A DNA stretch of 64,000 nucleotides, from positions 1-64,000 of the forward strand of contig CAWHLK010000027.1 of assembly GCA_963829965.1 (NCBI GenBank). Reading direction: 5' to 3'. Shown here piece by piece: positions 63,729 through 64,000 of this stretch. This DNA comes from DASXZH01 sp963829965. Lineage in GTDB: Bacteria; Armatimonadota; Fimbriimonadia; Fimbriimonadales; Fimbriimonadaceae. Numbering within the stretch: the stretch's first letter is position 1; every line of letters begins with the position of its first letter. The position numbers were made by a program, and so were the translations under genes. The notes beneath the pieces are model-generated. The model did not search any database and was not told the DNA's origin. It worked only from the letters and a program-made list of their open reading frames with translations.

Positions 63729-63734
63729 AAGAGA

Positions 63735-64000
63735 ATGAACCAGTATCCTCCACTATCACCCAAGGTCTCCGGGCTCCTTCACGGGGGCGATTACAACCCT
63801 AGCAATGGCCGCGCGAGATATGGGCGGAAGACGACCGCCTCATGGCCCAAGCCAAGTGGAACTCGGTCACCACGGGAGTTTTCTCGTGGGTCTCCTTGGA
63901 GCCGGAAGAGGGCCGGTTCACGATGGATTGGCTGGAGGAGATCTTCGATATCGAGGCCCGCGCCGGACGCGTCATCGGCCTTGCCACGCCAAGCGCGGCA
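63735..64000 (+). CDS. Beta-galactosidase (GH42-like), partial, one frame break
   Basis: Begins MNQYPPLSPKVSGLLHGGDYNP, the start of GH42/GH2-like beta-galactosidases. After NPSNGRA the frame breaks near 63815 (expected WPREIW). It continues EIWAEDDRLMAQAKWNSVTTGVFSWVSLEPEEGRF, typical family sequence, to the window edge. It begins 6 bp after the preceding gene's stop, so cotranscribed. Confidence 0.8.
   Translation, partial: MNQYPPLSPKVSGLLHGGDYNPSNGRARYGRKTTASWPKPSGTRSPREFSRGSPWSRKRAGSRWIGWRRSSISRPAPDASSALPRQAR

Overview
The window looks like chromosome from a free-living, Gram-negative-type bacterium of about 55-60% G+C. The best guess is Armatimonadota (Fimbriimonadia-like). The clues are two prepilin-type proteins with a C-terminal FVDGH/FADGH box, a secreted-protein-rich gene set, a caspase-fold gene, a sugar ABC/LacI cluster and many TPR proteins. 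This is inference from protein style; no rRNA or tRNA was recognised. A striking technical feature is about 20 single-base reading-frame breaks, several in normally essential genes (ccmF, pilB, pyrE). Many may be assembly indels, so broken genes are given as one span with the break noted.

Layout. 1-3 kb: a caspase-fold gene and a secreted protein (minus strand), then a MraY/WecA-like transferase. 3.3-12.8 kb: secreted surface proteins, namely a HAF-repeat/IPT protein, three tandem beta-helix paralogues (a fourth lies at 24 kb) and a prepilin with a small lipoprotein. 12.8-24 kb: an outer-membrane-like protein, a TPR-sulfotransferase, a YVTN beta-propeller, lipoproteins, a CheY-like receiver, a PAS protein and recJ. 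25-27.6 kb: ECF sigma, anti-sigma and an inactive HtrA-like PDZ protein. 27.7-35 kb: acyl-CoA dehydrogenase, a DUF2207-like membrane protein, ilvE, an McsA-like zinc protein, nadE and an RNase H-fold nuclease. 35.5-38.5 kb: cytochrome c maturation genes ccmE (CxxxY type) and ccmF. 38.6-41.6 kb: broken pyrE and a second ECF sigma with a membrane partner. 41.7-43.1 kb: an IS110-family element. 43.2-48.6 kb: an O-antigen-ligase-like protein and a pilB-HDOD-pilT operon. 48.9-49.6 kb: a decayed sugar isomerase/epimerase. 50-54.8 kb: a sugar ABC transporter divergent from a LacI regulator, with a matching operator in front of each. 54.8-61 kb: a second prepilin/lipoprotein pair and two TPR-sulfotransferases flanking a RAYT transposase set between two inverted REP arrays. 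61-64 kb: repeat-rich spacer, then a glycoside hydrolase and a partial beta-galactosidase.

The genes suggest an organism that takes up and degrades sugars, makes type IV pili, displays large beta-helix and Ig-like surface proteins and sulfates unknown acceptors. The spacers carry several dispersed repeat families: REP hairpins, a GGTTTTGCGATGG-type motif, GTAAAC/TTCG hairpins, and degenerate 7-bp tandem repeats of many different sequences.
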